From contig NZ_LR733413.1 of NCBI RefSeq assembly GCF_902506345.1, positions 1,183,566 through 1,247,565 on the forward strand: a stretch of DNA of 64,000 nt. The letters are read 5' to 3'. The number at the start of each line of letters is the position of its first letter. Positions within the stretch are counted from its first letter, which is position 1. The notes beneath the pieces are model-generated. The model was not told the origin of the DNA, searched no databases, and worked only from the letters and a program-made list of their open reading frames with translations. Below, piece by piece: positions 63,501 through 64,000 of this stretch. The DNA comes from Flavobacterium sp. 9R. Its GTDB lineage: Bacteria; Bacteroidota; Bacteroidia; Flavobacteriales; Flavobacteriaceae. The position numbers and the translations under genes were made by a program.

Positions 63501-64000
63501 GGGATAATAATGAAACTACAGCTACTGCAACTTCTCTAAATGCTGGACTACACACAGTAACAGTAACTGATAAATTAGGGTACAAAACTACTTGTTCGGT
63601 AACCATTACGCAACCTGAAGCAGCTATTGCTTGTTCCGTTGTTCAAGATACTGCCGTTACTGCAAATGGTCTTTCTGATGGTAAAGCTACCGTTACCCCT
63701 ACTGGTGGAAATGGTGGGTATACTTACCTTTGGGATAATAATGAAACTACCGCTACAGCCACTTCTTTAAATGCTGGAGTACACACGGTAACAGTAACCG
63801 ATAGCAAAGGGTGTCAAACTACTTGTTCGGTAACCATCACACAACCTGATGTATTCGCCTGCAGCGTGGTGCAAGTAGCTCCTGCTAAATGTTTTGGTGA
63901 TAGCAATGCGCAAGCCACAGTAACTCCTACTGGTGGAAACGGAGACTATACTTTCCTTTGGGATAATAATGAAACTACAGCTACTGCAACTTCTCTAAAT
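60557..64000 (+). CDS. Giant surface adhesin: vWA domain plus SprB repeats (3' end outside window)
   Basis: The frame from the ATG at 60557 is open to the window edge (1,148 codons). A signal peptide (TILLIVFLLMAGFVNSQ) is followed by a von Willebrand A domain from about residue 65 to 290 with MIDAS motif DVSGS (74-78), NGSTNIEDG and LLTDG. A linker domain and at least ten SprB-type repeats (SCFG..TG.....GG..PYTY.W....TATNLTGLSAGTYTVTVTD-like pattern) come next. SprB-repeat proteins are exported by the type IX secretion system and act in gliding and adhesion. The expected C-terminal sorting domain is not in view. Confidence 0.9.
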   Translation, partial: MKRQLYPNQFIKEIKKTILLIVFLLMAGFVNSQTITPTKTVTVRPGVCGKIDVELKLQGSNPVARPNEVVLVIDVSGSMDDGPTPEPLDYAKDAAISFINNVFLPANNPTGKNKIAIVKYGSSGSLVRTLTLASGKQTLIDDVNALVANGSTNIEDGIRKADQELTAKGTFDCITSRSIVLLTDGVANQNVANGSNCTGGQQGTCIQAAITAANDAKTTVVSGITYNNQIFAVGLFGAISGTDQTNAQYTLNNIQTAGAFFTENAANLTGIYNQISTQLSWIAQQIAGTPFATESVSNDFIIGAVTPSKGTASVSGQSISWNIDFLNVETITLKYELTPKANVCGSKTVSSSSLSYRNTNCQNSTLNISTSATNIPCPIITLASQTNVSCFGTSTGAITLNNPTGGTAPYTYDWKKDGNSYATTQNLTGLSSGTYTVIATDKNGCSTAVLSVSITQPTAALALAASSKTDASCFGASTGSVTAGAVTGSVGTVTYSWKNASNTVVGSTASVNNLPTGTYTVTVTDSCSSQSNSVTVGQPAAALALATSSKTDASCFGASTGSVTAGAVIGAVGTVTYSWKNASNTVVGSTASVNNLPAGTYTVTVTDSCSSQSNSVTVGQPAAALALATSSKTDASCFGASTGSVTAGAVTGAVGTVTYSWKNASNTVVGSTASVNNLPAGTYTVTVSDSCSSQSNSVTVGQPEAALALGASSKTDASCFGASTGSVTAGAVTGAVGTVTYSWKNASNTVVDSTASVNNLPAGTYTVTVSDSCSSQSNSVTIGQPAAALALAASSKTDASCFGASTGSVTAGTVTGAVGTVTYSWKNASNTVVGSTASVNNLPAGTYTVTVSDSCSSQSNSVTITQPEAAIACSVVQDTAVTANGLSDGKATVTPTGGNGGYTFLWDNNETTATATSLNAGVHTVTVTDSKGCQTTCSVTITQPDVFACSVVQVAPAKCFGDSNAQATVTPTGGNGDYTFLWDNNETTATATSLNAGLHTVTVTDKLGYKTTCSVTITQPEAAIACSVVQDTAVTANGLSDGKATVTPTGGNGGYTYLWDNNETTATATSLNAGVHTVTVTDSKGCQTTCSVTITQPDVFACSVVQVAPAKCFGDSNAQATVTPTGGNGDYTFLWDNNETTATATSLN
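61921..63150 (+). repeat. Five tandem 246-bp (82-residue) repeats in the adhesin gene
   Basis: The marker GATGCTTCTTG recurs at 61964, 62210, 62456, 62702 and 62948, a constant 246-bp period. Each unit encodes one SprB repeat (SSKTDASCFGASTGSV..., SWKNASNTVVGSTASVNN, GTYTVTV). Units differ at few bases, mostly silent, which indicates recent duplication or gene conversion. The unit boundary is arbitrary. Confidence 0.93.
63170..64000 (+). repeat. 459-bp (153-residue) repeat, about 1.8 copies visible
   Basis: The marker GCTTGTTCCG starts at 63170 and again at 63629. Each 459-bp unit encodes two diverged SprB modules (CSVVQDTAVTANGLSDGKATV... and CSVVQVAPAKCFGDSNAQATV...). The second copy is cut by the window edge, so the array continues to the right. 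Confidence 0.92.

Overview
The window looks like a chromosomal segment of a Flavobacterium-like member of the Flavobacteriaceae (Bacteroidota). The evidence is the low GC content, the near absence of strong Shine-Dalgarno sequences, several promoters that fit the Bacteroidota pattern TTG-N17-23-TAnnTTTG, fused E1 alpha/beta oxo-acid dehydrogenase, class II IlvC, SUI1-like, DUF3822/RsmD, DUF2911 and DUF6155 genes, and a giant SprB-repeat adhesin. I see no phage, insertion sequence, CRISPR array or tRNA gene. Nothing was searched against a database; all calls come from reading the sequence and from family knowledge.

Layout. 1-4.6 kb: a minus-strand sugar-oxidation operon (Tat-type subunit 3, GMC flavoenzyme with a C-x5-C-x3-C patch, Gfo/Idh/MocA dehydrogenase, TIM-barrel isomerase, and the start of one more gene at the edge). 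4.9-15.9 kb: housekeeping genes (thioesterase, MscS channel, two helicases, type II NADH dehydrogenase, a cNMP/CBS/DUF294 regulator with an exonuclease-fold partner). 15.9-21.3 kb: a compact seven-gene minus-strand operon combining a type III polyketide synthase with its own KS, dehydratase, ACP, phosphopantetheinyl transferase, methyltransferase and FAD monooxygenase-like protein. 21.4-23.3 kb: acs. 23.7-31.8 kb: branched-chain amino acid synthesis, leuA-leuB followed by ilvD-ilvB-ilvN-ilvC, the latter preceded by an Ile/Val-rich leader peptide and an attenuator hairpin. 31.9-47.2 kb: mixed metabolic genes, including a LysR regulator divergent from an MdaB-like quinone reductase, a 2-oxo acid dehydrogenase E1, KdsB and a RecD-like helicase. 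47.4-48.9 kb: DUF3822-rsmD. 48.9-53.2 kb: an outer-membrane beta-barrel protein divergent from a histidine kinase/response regulator pair, with 11-bp-spaced direct repeats in the shared promoter region. 53.3-53.6 kb: RNase P RNA. 54.1-55.8 kb: dnaX, split by an A10 run so that the full-length tau form needs a -1 shift. 56.0-59.5 kb: a polyphosphate module (sixA-like, ppk1, ppx). 60-64 kb: a small secreted protein and the start of a very large vWA plus SprB-repeat surface protein that runs off the right edge.

The most noteworthy items are the type III PKS operon with a dedicated acyl-ACP supply line, the dnaX recoding site with inverted logic (the short form is read in frame, the long form by shifting), the ilv leader peptide/attenuator missed by ordinary ORF calling, two inverted copies of a structured intergenic repeat with a covarying base pair, the direct-repeat operator of the two-component system, and the near-identical 246-bp and 459-bp repeats in the adhesin gene.
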